A stretch of DNA of 64,000 nt from Acidimicrobiia bacterium (GTDB taxonomy: Bacteria > Actinomycetota > Acidimicrobiia > IMCC26256 > PALSA-610). The notes under the pieces are model-generated. The model ran no database searches and had not been told where the DNA came from. It saw only the letters and a list, made by a program, of their open reading frames with translations. Numbering within the stretch: the stretch's first letter is position 1; every line of letters begins with the position of its first letter. Shown one piece after another: positions 1-9,728 of this stretch. The stretch lies in the NCBI GenBank assembly GCA_027494135.1, contig JAOSJK010000001.1, positions 537,378-601,377 on the forward strand, written 5' to 3'. A program made the translations under genes and the position numbers.

Positions 1-1
1 T

Positions 2-94
2 AACGACCATGAAGCTCACGCCCAGGAAGACGGCCGCTGCCACACCTGCCCAGCCGCCGATCCTGGTGTCGGGCCCTGCCTGCATCTCGTCCAT
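2..94 (-). CDS. N-terminus of a small membrane protein (partial)
   Basis: A reading frame starts at the ATG at 94 and leaves the window at its left edge after 31 codons. A GGAGG ribosome-binding site lies at 101-105, six bases before the start, which supports a real gene. The visible protein begins MDEMQAGPDTRIGGW and then enters a hydrophobic stretch (GVAAAVFLGVSFMVV), probably a first membrane segment. It is divergent from the ABC ATPase gene at 320. No family can be named from so little sequence. Confidence 0.55.
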   Translation of the reverse strand, partial: MDEMQAGPDTRIGGWAGVAAAVFLGVSFMVV

Positions 95-319
95 GCCTGA
101 CCTCCCGTACGCCGCATCGGAGCATCCCGATGCTCGTGCCAGCGCCGCGGAACGTAGCACCGGTCCCTCGCCGCGAAACGGATCTCCTGCAAATCGCACG
201 TGACTCAGATAGTGGACCGTGTTATCACTGCGGGGTTGCGGCTCGCCCGTCCGCATGGCGCGCCGACCTCCGACCGCCGATCCCAGAAGGGCCCGCGCCC
301 CGAGTTAGGAGTGTCCGAC

Positions 320-1060
320 ATGCCGCTGCTCGCAGCCGAGGAGATCGGAGTCCGCTTCGGCGGCCTCCAGGCGCTCGACGGAGTGAACCTGGAAGTCGAG
401 GCCGGGAGCATCACTGGCCTGATCGGCCCCAACGGCGCCGGCAAGACGACCCTCTTCAACGTGGTCTGCGGGCTTCAGTCGCCGACGCACGGCTCGGTAC
501 TCCTCGAGGGTCGCGACATCACCCGGCTCTCCCCCGCTCGGCGTGCACGCCTCGGCATCGGACGCACCTTCCAGCGACTCGAGATCTTCGGCTCGCTCTC
601 GGTGCGCGACAACGTACTGGTCGCCGCCGAGGCGCGGCGCGACTGGTCACGAGAGATGTTCTCACCCGGACGCGTCGCAGACGAGGTCCTCGATCGGACG
701 GGCCTCCGCGACCTGTCCTCCGAGCCTGCCGGCGCGCTCCCCACGGGAACCGCCCGACTCGTAGAGCTGGCCCGCGCGCTCGCGACCGCGCCGCGCGTTC
801 TCCTCCTCGACGAGCCGTCTTCGGGCCTCGACGAGTCGGAGAGCTGCGCCCTCGGCGACCTGCTCACCGATCTCGTCGCCGACGACGGACTCGGGATCCT
901 CCTCGTCGAGCACGACATGGCCGTGGTCATGCGCGTCTGCTCGGAGATCTACGTCCTCGACCTCGGCGCCGTCGTCGCCGCGGGACCACCCCTGACGATC
1001 CAGAGCGACGCCCGGGTGAGAGCCGCGTACCTCGGCGACGCGGTCCCCGCTCACCTCTGA
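320..1060 (+). CDS. Branched-chain amino acid-type ABC transporter ATP-binding protein (LivG-like)
   Basis: ATPase subunit of a LivFGHM-type (HAAT) importer, expected on the inner face of the membrane. The 246-aa protein has Walker A GPNGAGKT (residues 36-43), the family-typical RTFQRLEIF Q-loop region, Walker B VLLLDEPSSGLDE and the H-loop LLVEHDM. The signature motif is LPTGTARLVELARAL instead of LSGGQ, a variant I associate with acidimicrobial HAAT ATPases. The ATG at 320 is chosen because AGGAG lies at 307-311; frames open further upstream lack such support. Partner permeases are not in the window. The LivJ-like binding protein at 54.9 kb is too distant to be called its partner. The stop codon overlaps a palindromic repeat at 1059. 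Confidence 0.9.
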   Translation: MPLLAAEEIGVRFGGLQALDGVNLEVEAGSITGLIGPNGAGKTTLFNVVCGLQSPTHGSVLLEGRDITRLSPARRARLGIGRTFQRLEIFGSLSVRDNVLVAAEARRDWSREMFSPGRVADEVLDRTGLRDLSSEPAGALPTGTARLVELARALATAPRVLLLDEPSSGLDESESCALGDLLTDLVADDGLGILLVEHDMAVVMRVCSEIYVLDLGAVVAAGPPLTIQSDARVRAAYLGDAVPAHL

Positions 1061-1105
1061 GATGGGGCGGAATCGCGCACCCCTGCCGCCGAACTGACCC
1101 ATCTC
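1059..1105. repeat. Palindromic intergenic repeat, family B (single copy)
   Basis: A 47-bp element with arms gagatggggc and gacccatctc (one mismatch) around a C-rich core. Related copies lie at 34468-34659 and 41589-41706. It sits exactly between convergent genes, and its first bases overlap the TGA stop of the ABC ATPase. The position and hairpin potential suit a bidirectional terminator, but this is inference. Confidence 0.6.
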
Positions 1106-1132
1106 GAGCCCCCGGCCCGCCGCGCCCTGCGG

Positions 1133-2137
1133 CTACAGGTCGATCGGGTCGACCCGCACCGGCCTCTCGCCGAGGCGCTCGGCGCGGCCGGTGCGGAGCA
1201 CCTTGGCGAGCAGGCGGTACGGCTCGGCGACGGCCGCACGATCGCCGAACCACGCCGGCTCGGCCCGATCGTCGTAGCCCATGAACACTGCGTGCATGCC
1301 CCGAGCCGCCGCCCGCGCGAGCGCCTGTGCGAAGAGGCGACTCAGCACCGCCTCTTCGCCGACCCCACCGAGCAGGAGCCCGGCACGGAGTCCGGCGGCG
1401 GACGCCTCGGCACCCGCGGCGTCCGCGGCGGCCGCGTCGGCCGCGTCGATGGGCACGTAGCGCGCAACCGCCGAGTAGTCCCACAGGCCGAGCAGCGCCC
1501 CACCTTCCTGCCACACGTCGTCGGGGTTCCATCCGGGAAGCCGCGTCCACTGGTCGCGCAGGGACTCCGCGTCGAGACCCTTTCCGAGGTCGAAGCCGCT
1601 CTCCGCTCCCACCACCAGCTCCGCCGCCTCCTCCCAGTCGTGCTGCGCGCCGCTCGGCATCACTTCCGGCTCCAGCTCGGGCTCGGGGTCGGCTGCGAAG
1701 ATGCTCGCGACGACGCCGGCGTGCTGCTCGTAGCCGGCGCGCGCGAAGGTGCTGAGCGAGGCCTCGTTACCGCTCATCACGTGGGCGTACAGGAAATCGG
1801 CCCCCGCCGACGATGCGAGCTCGTCGGCCTGCCGTAGGAGCCGTCCCGCAAGACCACATCCCCGCGCCTCGGGCCTGACCGCAAGGTCGAAGACGTAGCC
1901 GGCGACAGACCTCCGGCCGGCCACCAGGACGTGCTTCATCGCTACCGTGACCGTCGCGTCGACCGACGCGCCCGAGCCGTCTACGGCCAGCACCCATGAC
2001 TCCCGGTACGGGCTGGAGCGGCGGTAGTAGTCGGGGCTCCGATCGGTCGCGAGAGAGGCGCTGCCGCCCGACTGCGGGCACCTCAGCAGGAGCTCACAAA
2101 GCGCGTCGTTGTCCTCTGCGAGAGCGCGGCGGATCAC
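1133..2137 (-). CDS. GNAT-family N-acetyltransferase
   Basis: A 334-aa protein with a GNAT acetyl-CoA-binding core in its first half: the beta4/motif A region reads FDLAVRPEARGCGLAGRLL, the expected R/Q-x-x-G-x-G/A pattern. The C-terminal half (from about residue 170) has a second, weaker GNAT-like segment (GLLLGGVGEEAVLSRLFAQA), so this may be a tandem-GNAT protein. The substrate is unknown. The GTG start at 2137 overlaps the stop of the upstream ketopantoate-reductase gene by four bases (GTGA), so the two are translationally coupled. It ends toward the ABC ATPase, with family-B palindrome 1059-1105 between them. Confidence 0.83.
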   Translation of the reverse strand: MIRRALAEDNDALCELLLRCPQSGGSASLATDRSPDYYRRSSPYRESWVLAVDGSGASVDATVTVAMKHVLVAGRRSVAGYVFDLAVRPEARGCGLAGRLLRQADELASSAGADFLYAHVMSGNEASLSTFARAGYEQHAGVVASIFAADPEPELEPEVMPSGAQHDWEEAAELVVGAESGFDLGKGLDAESLRDQWTRLPGWNPDDVWQEGGALLGLWDYSAVARYVPIDAADAAAADAAGAEASAAGLRAGLLLGGVGEEAVLSRLFAQALARAAARGMHAVFMGYDDRAEPAWFGDRAAVAEPYRLLAKVLRTGRAERLGERPVRVDPIDL

Positions 2138-3217
2138 GCGACCGCCTCCACGAGCGCCCGGAGATGCGCCGGATCCGGGCGCTGCTCTCCTGCCTCGATC
2201 GACCGCAGAGCCGCGAGCACCGCCGTGTTGGCCGGGGCCGCGACCCCGAGCTCGCCGGCCCGACGGACGATCTCCCCGGTCACGGCCTCGATCTCCGTCG
2301 GGCGCCCCAGCTCGAAGTCCCGCCACGTGACCGATCTCACCGATCCGAACCGCTCGGCCGCTCTGTCGAACGCGCCATCCAGAGCCATCTCCCATCCCGG
2401 AGCGCGCCGGCCGACGAGATCTGCCGGCGCACCGAAGGCGGTCGGTAGATCGACGCCGCTGGCGGCCGCCACGGCCGCGCCCTCCACCAGCACCTCCCTC
2501 ACGAGAGGCCTGTGAGCGTCGGCGAGCACCTCTCCGAGGAGCAACCCGCCGACCGCTCCGAGGACGGTCACGCTGTTCGTGAGCATCTTCGACCAGAGAT
2601 CCGCGCGCACATCGGTGCTCTCACGAGTCGGCGACACCCCACCCAGCACGGCTGCTGCGCGCCAGTCCCGAGTCCTCGCCTGTCCCGCCTGTCGCGCCTG
2701 TCGCGCCGGAGTCCCACAATCTGCCGATAGTCAAGGGCCCCTCGGCGTCGAGTCTGACTCGGCCGGGAGCGAGATACGTCGCGGCGAAGCCGACGGCGCA
2801 ACCTATGGTCCGCTGCTCTCCCGCAATCGTGGCGACCCTCTCGCACGACAAGCCGTTCTGCAGCGAGACGACGTCGCCGTTCGGTGCCAGACGAGACAGC
2901 AGAGGCGCCAGGGCGGACTCGGTCACCTGCGACCGAACCGCCAGGAGCAACAGATCGCAACGCCCCTCGCGTGATAGTGCCGCTTCCGGCGACACGGCGT
3001 CCATCGGCGTCATCCGATCGCCGCCGGGTGACTCGACCGCGAGCCCCGGTTCGCGCAGCAGCGCGACATGCCGCGGATCTGCGTCGACCACGAGCGGTTC
3101 GAGCCCTGCGAGCACGAGCCGCGAGGCCACGTTCCCGCCGATCGCACCGGCGCCGACACACCAGACGGTTGGCGATGTGCTCCCGGTCGGAACACCACCC
3201 ACACTCCCGACGCTCAA
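2134..3217 (-). CDS. 2-dehydropantoate 2-reductase (ketopantoate reductase) family, frame-shifted
   Basis: NADPH-dependent reductase fold of the PanE/ApbA family. The N-terminal half carries the Rossmann motif CVGAGAIGGNVASRL (about residues 20-34) and the conserved SLQNGL. The C-terminal half, in another frame, has LWSKMLTNSVTVLGA, the helical domain that closes the active site. The frame changes in 2650-2725, a stretch of repeated cctgtc/cgc units, so this is probably a consensus error. The TTG start at 3217 overlaps the restored stop of the upstream DsbA-like gene (TTGA), and the stop at 2134 overlaps the next gene (GTGA). It could make ketopantoate to pantoate for CoA, but PanE paralogues with other substrates are common. 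Confidence 0.82.
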
Positions 3218-4091
3218 CTCGCTCGCTCCTCGATCCCCGGGGAGCGAACCACAGCCGTCCGCCGCCGAGGTCGACGATCTCGGCTGCGCCGGGCCGCCCG
3301 CCGCCGCAGCCGATCTCGAAGTCGGCCTTCGTGGCAGTCCCCCAGCGCTCGAGGTATGCGTCTGGAAGAAGATCGGCGCGGGGCGACGCCGTCAGCCCGG
3401 GCGCCACCGCCTCCAGAGCCTCGAGGTATCTCTCCAGGGGCTTCCAGCCAGGGACCACCACTCGCCCGGCCGGGCCGCTGATCACCAGCGTCGGGAAGAC
3501 GTAGCGGTGTCCGTCGCCGTCGCGCTTCGCACGCCCGGACCCCTCGCCCGGATCCTCGAGTCCGATCACGTACGGGTCGGGGTCGCGGGTCTCCTCCCGG
3601 TCGGAGCGGAAGGCGGCCGCCACCTCCGAGGACCTGGAGTCCGCGATCAGTCTCTCCGCGTCCGAGGCCGGCGACGCCGACGAGCGCCGCTCTCGTCGAG
3701 GCCTCGTCGTCGGGGGCTCCCCGAAGAAGAAGGTCGCCTCACGGAGCCGCCGCAGCACACGATCCGCGACGTCGGGACCCTGCATCTCGGCCGCCTTCGC
3801 GACCAGGCATGCCGGAAACGTCGACGAGTACATGCGCGAGAGGCCCGCGGGCCACGGAGCCCCCGTGTACCCCGAGACCTTCTCCCAGTAGCGCCGCCAG
3901 CGCGGGACCGACCCGGCCGGGTCGAAGCTCTCGGTCGCGGCCGCCATGTCCTCGACGAGGCCACCGAGCACGCGGCGCCACGTCACGCGATCTCCGTACC
4001 GGCCGCGCAGCAGACGCATCTTCGGCTCGCTCCCCCACGCCCACGAGCAACCGGGATCGGTGAACTCGGCAACCTCGACGTCACTCGTCAC
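3214..4091 (-). CDS. DsbA-family thioredoxin-fold protein, monothiol
   Basis: DsbA/FrnE-like thioredoxin fold beginning at the ATG at 4091. The expected CxxC site reads FTDPGCSWAWGSEPKMRLL: the first Cys is kept and the second is replaced by Ala, so it is probably not a classical disulfide oxidase. The thioredoxin-fold cis-Pro is likely in YVFPTLVISGPAGRVVVPG. There is no signal peptide, so it should be cytoplasmic. As read, the frame runs far beyond the domain. Adding one C to the CCCC run near 3240 gives an ending GIEERAS and a TGA that overlaps the TTG of the next gene, which I take as the true end. Confidence 0.75.
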
Positions 4092-4155
4092 TCGTCAATC
4101 CTAGGGTGGCGTCTACGATTCGCGGGGCAGGCAGGCGCGCGACGGCGAGGTGCAG

Positions 4156-5055
4156 GTGGGAAGACGGGCGGAGTCCAGGCCGGTCGAGCGGGTGGTCGCT
4201 CTCGCTGCCTACGTTTCTGAGCGCGCCGGGAGCCCCCCGACCAGAGCCGAGATCGTCACCGACGTGCCGGGCTATCCGGAGGGCGACGAGGCCAACCGCA
4301 AGGCGCTCCGCCGCGACCTCTCCGACCTCGCCGAGCACTTCGGCATCGAGACCGACTGCGACCCGGCCGAGGACAGGTACCGCCTACGCCGGCCTTTCCT
4401 CACCTCCGACGAGCGCCGAGTTCTCATCGCCGCGGCAACCATCGCGCAGGTCCAAGGGCTCGGCGAACCCGACCCCGACGACATCGGGGGCGGAGTCGAC
4501 GAGTACGGGCGCTTCATCTTCATCACCGTCCCACATCGGACCCTGGCGCTCTTCGAAGCGATCCGCGCGCGAATCCCGGTCACGTTCGTGTACCACGGGC
4601 GCACACGGACCTTCCACGCGTACGCGCTCGGCGAGATGACCTCGCACTGGTACGTCACCGGCCTCGAGCAGGAGTCGGGCGGGCAACGCCAGTTCCGAAT
4701 AGACAGGATCGAGAGCGACGTGAGCCCGGCGGGTGCGCCCGGGTCCTACGAGGTCCCCGGCGACTTCGACGCCCCGGAAGCGATTCGCGGGGTCGACCCC
4801 TTCAGATGGGGCCCCGATCCGAAGGTCACGGCCCGGGTGCTTCTCGGCGCCGACCACGTCCAGGGCTTCGTCGGCGAGTACGGGGGCACGGTTGTCGATC
4901 ACATCGACGGCGACGCAGTCGTCGAGGTGGAGGTCGCCCACTACGACGCGTTCCGGTGGAGACTGCTCTCTTTCGGCACGCACGCAAGGGTCCTCTCACC
5001 ACCCGCTCTGGTAGACCACGTCCGCTCGCACCTGACGTCGATCGTGAGGACGTGA
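4156..5055 (+). CDS. WYL-domain transcriptional regulator, first of a pair (PafB-like)
   Basis: About 300 aa. An N-terminal helix-turn-helix region (RPVERVVALAAYVSERAGSP, then a DLSDLAEHFGI segment) is followed by a WYL domain (about residues 125-200) with SHWYVTGLE and FRIDRIESD, and by the WCX C-terminal extension. Two adjacent WYL proteins resemble the PafB-PafC pair of actinobacteria, which activates DNA-damage genes as a heterodimer. No pupylation genes are nearby, so the assignment stays at family level. GTG at 4156 is preferred over GTG 4150 because GAGG lies five bases before it. The stop overlaps the next gene (GTGA, 5052-5055). Confidence 0.85.
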   Translation: MGRRAESRPVERVVALAAYVSERAGSPPTRAEIVTDVPGYPEGDEANRKALRRDLSDLAEHFGIETDCDPAEDRYRLRRPFLTSDERRVLIAAATIAQVQGLGEPDPDDIGGGVDEYGRFIFITVPHRTLALFEAIRARIPVTFVYHGRTRTFHAYALGEMTSHWYVTGLEQESGGQRQFRIDRIESDVSPAGAPGSYEVPGDFDAPEAIRGVDPFRWGPDPKVTARVLLGADHVQGFVGEYGGTVVDHIDGDAVVEVEVAHYDAFRWRLLSFGTHARVLSPPALVDHVRSHLTSIVRT

Positions 5056-5990
5056 TCGTGCGCTTCGACAAGATCCGCCAGTTCGAGGTGCTCAACGCCG
5101 TCCTCGCCGCGGCCGAGGAGCGAGGGACGGTGTCGCTCGCGGAGTTCGCCGAGCGGTTCGACGTCGATCTCGACGCCCTTCACCGGGTCGTAGCCGACGC
5201 GGTTCTCTGCGAGTTCAAGACCTCGACGGGCGACGTGATCGGATTCACGCGCTCGTTCCTCCTCACCGAGGACGAGCACCTCGTGCTGGACGAGTCCCAC
5301 TGGCTCCGCGACCTGGTCTCCGTCCCCCCGGAGCCCGAAGCGGCACTCCGCCTGCTGCTCGCCGGGTCGGCGGCGAGCGCGCTCGCCCCCGCAGCGGTGC
5401 CGCCGCTCGATTCGGCTCTCGAGAAGCTCCGGAGCGCGCTCTCGGCAGAGGTCGTCGTCACCGACGCCCGGCCCGAGTGGCTGCCTCTGGTCGAGCACGC
5501 GCGGCGCGCCCACAAGAGGCTGCGCTTCCGATACGTCAAGGACGGTCACACCGAGGCGAGCGACCGGGAGATCGAGCCTCACATCGTCTTCTCTAAGTGG
5601 GGGCACTGGTACGTGGGTGGCCGGCCCGTCGGTGCGGAGACGACGCCCAGCTTCCGGATAGACCGGATCATCAGCGCCGAGGTGTCCGACGAGGAGTTCG
5701 AACCAGTCGACACGCCGACCATCCCCGAGTGGTTCGACCTCAGCGCGGCCGAGCACTCGGTCCGGCTCCGGCTACCCAGGGGCGAGCTCACATCGTTGCC
5801 ACGACCGCATCGGCTCGGCGAGATCTCGGAGCTGCCCGATGGGCTGGTCGAGGTAGAGGTGGTCATCACCGGCGACCGCCGCCTGGACCACCTCCTCGTC
5901 ATCCTCGGACCGGAGTGCGAGGTGCTGGGACCACCGAAGGCGATCGACCGGCGCCGCGCCTACACGGAGGAGCTGCTGGCGCTCTACTGA
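5052..5990 (+). CDS. WYL-domain transcriptional regulator, second of a pair (PafC-like)
   Basis: A 312-aa partner of the preceding gene, translationally coupled by a GTGA overlap. It has an N-terminal winged-helix region (FEVLNAVLAAAEERGTVSL), a WYL core with the motif KWGHWYVGGRPVG and FRIDRIISAEV, and a C-terminal WCX-like domain. WYL domains usually sense a nucleic-acid or nucleotide ligand such as single-stranded DNA. The pair probably forms one regulator. The targets cannot be read from this window. Confidence 0.85.
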   Translation: MIVRFDKIRQFEVLNAVLAAAEERGTVSLAEFAERFDVDLDALHRVVADAVLCEFKTSTGDVIGFTRSFLLTEDEHLVLDESHWLRDLVSVPPEPEAALRLLLAGSAASALAPAAVPPLDSALEKLRSALSAEVVVTDARPEWLPLVEHARRAHKRLRFRYVKDGHTEASDREIEPHIVFSKWGHWYVGGRPVGAETTPSFRIDRIISAEVSDEEFEPVDTPTIPEWFDLSAAEHSVRLRLPRGELTSLPRPHRLGEISELPDGLVEVEVVITGDRRLDHLLVILGPECEVLGPPKAIDRRRAYTEELLALY

Positions 5991-6040
5991 GGTCGGCGCT
6001 CACAGATCCGGGGGTTGCGCCCGGTAGCCTCCACCCCCTG

Positions 6041-6993
6041 ATGACCGCGCTCGACGACTCCCCGCGCTCGAACGGGCTCGCCGAGATCGGACGTCGGTCA
6101 CCGCTCGCCCTGATCGCCCTCGGAGTGGTGCTATACGCGACGGGACCGGTCTTCGTCGGCTCGGCCGAGGTGTCGGGGCCCGTCCTCTCGTTCTGGCGGC
6201 TCTGGTTCGGCGTAGCCGTCTTCGGTGTGGCGACAGTCGTTCACACGCGCACCTCCGGGCGACGGGCCGACCTCGAGGGCTGGAAGTGGGCCGCGCGGGC
6301 CGGATTCGTCTTCGGCATCCACCAGCTCTGCTTCATGTCGGCGGTGAAGCTGACCTCGGTCGTCGACACGACGCTGATGTCGACTCTCTCGCCGATAGTC
6401 GTGGGAGTGCTCGCAGTGCCGATGTTCGGCGAGCGTCCGGGGCTTCCATTCCGCGCCTGGTCGGCGGTGGCGATCGCCGGTGCCGCAGTCGTCGCTCTCG
6501 CGGGGTCTTCGGGACCCGGCGGAGACCCCATCGGGATGCTCCTGGCGTTCGTCAACGTCGTCTTCTTCGCGCTCTTCTTCGTCTGGTCGAAGCACACTCG
6601 AGATCACATCGACGTCGTGCCGTTCCTGTTCGGGGTCATGGTGGTGGCCGCATCGACCGTCACCTGCTACGTCGTGGTCAGCGGCGAGCCCGTCGGCTCG
6701 GCGCGCGGGCACGACTTCGCGATGGCCGCCTGCATGGCGCTCGGTCCCGGCGCACTCGGGCACTTCGTCATGACATGGCCACTGCGCTGGGTGCCGGCGA
6801 ACGTCCCGCCCATCATGAGGCTCGCCGGCCCGGCGATCTCGGGAGCGCTCGCGTACGCGATCCTCCACCAGGAGATCACCGTCGCCCACCTGGTCGGTGG
6901 CAGCGTGACGATCGCCGGAGTCGCCGGCGCCCTGCTCTCCCCGCCGGGCGCGCCCTCACCCGCGACGCCGCCGAGGCCGCCGAGCTCGACTGA
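6041..6993 (+). CDS. EamA/DMT-superfamily transporter, frame-shifted near the C-terminus
   Basis: Integral membrane protein of the drug/metabolite transporter superfamily with two EamA repeats and about ten hydrophobic segments, starting ALIALGVVLYATGPVFVG and ending near VAHLVGGSVTIAGVAGALL. The substrate is unknown. The frame as read continues past the natural end into the palindrome at 7007. One extra G near 6947 restores a C-terminus LLSPPGRALTRDAAEAAELD with a TGA at 6991-6993, which I take as the true end. The ATG at 6041 is 50 bases after the WYL gene, so it may share that transcript. Confidence 0.83.
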
Positions 6994-7006
6994 CCTTCCC
7001 CCCACC

Positions 7007-7051
7007 ACGAGCGTCGATAGACCACAAGTAATGTGGTCTATCGACGCTCGT
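7007..7051. repeat. Perfect palindrome, family A (20-bp arms)
   Basis: Left arm 7007-7026 (acgagcgtcgatagaccaca), 5-base loop agtaa, right arm 7032-7051. Near-identical copies lie at 17080-17116 and 28639-28683. Here it separates convergent genes, and its last base is the first base of the neighbouring stop codon. There is no T-run, so it is not a textbook intrinsic terminator. Confidence 0.85.
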
Positions 7052-7575
7052 CATTCGAGGAGAGTGATCTCGCCGCCGCTCGCCTCGATCACTGCGCGTA
7101 CGGCGTCGTGCAGGCGACCGTGCAGCATCTGGAAGTACTCCTGCTCTGGGTCGCGTTCGTCTGTCGATGCCGGCGCGTCGCCGCCGTCGGCGTCGCCCGC
7201 GTAATCGAAACCGCCGTCGGGCTCCTCGGAGAGGTCGGCGAGGGCCGCGTCCCAGTCGGTGCGCGACGCGGCGAGACGCAGCCGCATCGCCGGCGCCTGC
7301 AGCAGCGCCCTGGTCAGGTCTTGCACGATCGTCACGACCACGTCGGTGCTCGTCCTAACCCCGGGGGTCGAGAGCAGGTGCAGCGCCTGGAGCTTGCGCA
7401 TCGCCAGGGCGGCGATCATCACGGGGTCGGACATCTCGGTCACGGCCGAGTCGACCTCGGTGAGATCCAGGGTGACCTGATCCGGGACCCCGAACCATCG
7501 CTTCAGCGTCGCGAAGAGCTCCTCGGTGACGTCGTGCAGCGCGAGCAGCTCCGGGGGCTTCGGCACGACCTCCAT
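7051..7575 (-). CDS. Conserved-looking hypothetical protein, 174 aa
   Basis: Soluble acidic protein, starting MEVVPKPPELLALHDVTEEL. It is mostly helical by composition and contains MIAALAMRKLQALHLLSTPG and MRLRLAASRTDWDAALADL. The last third is acidic and then amphipathic (YFQMLHGRLHDAVRAVIEA). I do not recognise the family. The gene is convergent with the EamA gene across palindrome A and divergent from the CapA-like gene. The upstream GGGAG is only one base from the ATG, so the exact start is uncertain. Confidence 0.6.
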   Translation of the reverse strand: MEVVPKPPELLALHDVTEELFATLKRWFGVPDQVTLDLTEVDSAVTEMSDPVMIAALAMRKLQALHLLSTPGVRTSTDVVVTIVQDLTRALLQAPAMRLRLAASRTDWDAALADLSEEPDGGFDYAGDADGGDAPASTDERDPEQEYFQMLHGRLHDAVRAVIEASGGEITLLE

Positions 7576-7672
7576 GCTCCCTACATTACGCAGCCCCTGC
7601 CGCGGCGCGAGCACCCGCTCCGCCCCGCGGGTCACCGCGACGGCCGGGGAGTGCCGGTTATTGTCGAATCCG

Positions 7673-8919
7673 ATGCGTCCGACTACGTGGGTGGCGGCAG
7701 CGGCGGTGGGGTACGCAGCCTCCGCGCTCCTTCCCGTAGCGGCGCGCCCGGCCGGCGTCGACCGATCCTCGTACAGCGTCGCCGGTGCCTCCGCCGATGC
7801 CCCCGCGCCCACCTCCGCCACGCCACCGCCGGGCCACTCCTCCACGTCGCCACCGGGCCACTCGACTACGTCGACGGTCCCCGCGCGGCGCGAGGTCTCG
7901 ATCGCGGTGACCGGCGACATCCTGCTGCACAGCCCGGTGAGCACCGCGGCGGCCGGATACGGGCGGGAGAGCGGGGCGGCCTACGACTACCGGCCGATGT
8001 TCGACCGGGTTCGCGCGACGTTGTCGGAGGCGGACCTGGCGCTGTGTCACCTGGAGACCCCCTCTCGCCCGACGACACCGACATCACCACCTACCCGTCG
8101 TTCAGCGTTCCCTGGGAGATCGCGCCGGCCCTCGCAGACGCCGGCTACGACGGATGCTCGACCGCCTCCAACCACTCGCTGGACCGTGGTGGCGCAGGCG
8201 TCACGGCGACCCTCGACCACCTCGACGTCGCGGGGCTCGGGCACGCCGGCTCCGCACGATCGGAAGAGGAGGCGGCGACGCCCACGATGTACGACGTGCG
8301 CGGCGTCGAGGTCGGTCACCTTGCGTACACCGAGCACTTCAACGGCAACTCCGTCCCCGCCGACCAGCCCTGGCTCGTGGCGCGCATCGACCTGGAGAAG
8401 ATCCTCGCCGACTCCTCGGCCCTACGGGCTGCCGGCGCGCGCATCGTCGTCGTCAGCCTGCACTGGGGCTCGGAGTTCGTGAGCGAGCCTACGGACTCGC
8501 AGGAGGCGATCGCCGCCGCCCTGCTCGCATCACCCGACGTGGATCTGGTGATCGGCCACCACGCGCACGTCGTGCAGCCCGTCGAGCAGATCAACGGCGA
8601 GTGGGTCGCGTACGGCCTCGGCAACTTCCTCTCGAATCAGTACGACACCACCTGCTGTCCGGCCGAGAGCCAGGACGGCGTGATAGCGATCTTCCACTTC
8701 CGGGAGGGTGACGACGGCGGCTTCACGTCGGAGTCGGTCGAGGTCGTGCCCACCTGGGTCGAGCGCCCGACCTACCGAATCCTGGTCGCCTCCGACGCCC
8801 TCTCCCAACCGGATCTCGCGCCCTCGACCCGCGACGCGCTCGCGCGCTCCCTGGAGCGGACGCTGGAAGTGCTCGACCGTCGCGGGGGTGCACCGACGGT
8901 CACTGAAGCCGCCGCTTGA
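7673..8919 (+). CDS. CapA-family metallophosphatase-like secreted protein, frame-shifted
   Basis: PGA_cap (CapA, PF09587-type) protein. An N-terminal hydrophobic leader (TTWVAAAAVGYAASALLPVA) and a Thr/Pro/Ser-rich linker are followed by the calcineurin-like fold: VTGDILLHS, CHLETP, STASNHSLD, VVSLHWGSEF, DLVIGHHAHVVQPVE and VAYGLGNFLSN. These are the metal and phosphate site motifs of the family. CapA relatives act in poly-gamma-glutamate or cell-envelope metabolism, but most actinobacterial ones are uncharacterised. The frame breaks at about 8060 in a CCCCC run; one extra C reads CHLETPLSPDDTD and rejoins the downstream half. Confidence 0.85.
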
Positions 8920-9000
8920 GCTCGCGACGGCTGCACCGCGCGGATCGGGCCTACTCACCCGACAGCAGAGGGCTCGGTCCGACGCGCTACGGAGAGCGCG

Positions 9001-9531
9001 CTAGGACCTCGCTGTCTTCTTCGCCGCTGTCTTCTTCGCCGCTGTCTTCTTCGCCGCAGCCGTCTTCGCCCCGGCCTTCTTCGCCGGTGCCCTCTTCGCC
9101 GCAGCCTTCTTCGCCCCGGCCTTCTTCGCCGGTGCCCTCTTCGCCGCAGCCTTCTTGGCCCCGGCCTTCTTCGCCGGCGCCTTCTTTGCGGGCGTCTTCT
9201 TCGCCGCGGCCTTCCTGACGCGGCCTGCGGCCGCGCGCGCCGACGCCATGGCCTCGTCGAGGCGCGCCTCCAACGCTCTGATCTCCTTGCGCGTGTCGCG
9301 CCGCAGCGACTCGACCTGGGAACGCACCTCACGCTCGACGACTTCGGCCAGATCCTTGCCGCGATCACGGCTCCGCTGGACGATCTCGTCCACGTAGGCC
9401 TCCGCCTTCTCCGCGGCGATGCGTCCCTGCTCGATCAAGTCGTCAACGATCTGCTCTGCGCGCTCACGGCTGATCTCCGTGAAGTGCTCCGCCGCTTCCA
9501 GCAGGTCGTTCCAGTCTCGTACCCGGCTCAT
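9001..9531 (-). CDS. Histone H1-like / PhaF-type phasin with Lys-Ala repeat tail
   Basis: A 176-aa protein in two parts. Residues 1 to about 100 form a charged amphipathic coiled coil ([36 protein letters not shown]). The C-terminal 75 residues are a basic low-complexity tail of [20 protein letters not shown] units, encoded by a tandem 45-bp repeat around 9060-9150. This is the layout of PhaF-like phasins, which bind polyhydroxyalkanoate granules and DNA, and of actinobacterial H1-like proteins. The ATG at 9531 ([16 protein letters not shown]) is preferred over longer frames because the family begins this way. The coiled coil favours the phasin-type reading. Confidence 0.78.
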   Translation of the reverse strand: MSRVRDWNDLLEAAEHFTEISRERAEQIVDDLIEQGRIAAEKAEAYVDEIVQRSRDRGKDLAEVVEREVRSQVESLRRDTRKEIRALEARLDEAMASARAAAGRVRKAAAKKTPAKKAPAKKAGAKKAAAKRAPAKKAGAKKAAAKRAPAKKAGAKTAAAKKTAAKKTAAKKTARS

Positions 9532-9728
9532 CGAGTCCCCCTTTGCCCACTCTGACGAGACAACGCTATTGCGCCGGGCGATCCGATGGAAGGGCACAAC
9601 GGCCCGGAGCCGACGGGACGCTGAGCGATCCCGCCGCCGGCCGAGGCGTAGGCCGCTACCGGAGTCTGCCGCAGCCGGATCGCGGTGAGACGCACTCTCG
9701 GCGCCGTCGAGGACCCACTCGCCCGGGG

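Noticed and set aside
2568..4091. A single 507-codon open frame on the minus strand
   Set aside because: Only its first 285 or so codons match a DsbA-like protein; the rest is the ketopantoate reductase gene in the wrong frame, opened by a missing base near 3240.
5597..7204. A 535-codon frame covering the EamA transporter
   Set aside because: The first 148 codons are out of frame with the WYL gene and the last 70 cross a palindrome and a convergent gene; only 6041-6993 has transporter features.
9005..9200. Tandem repeat array with possible regulatory role
   Set aside because: It is explained by the Lys/Ala repeat tail of the H1-like protein encoded on the minus strand.
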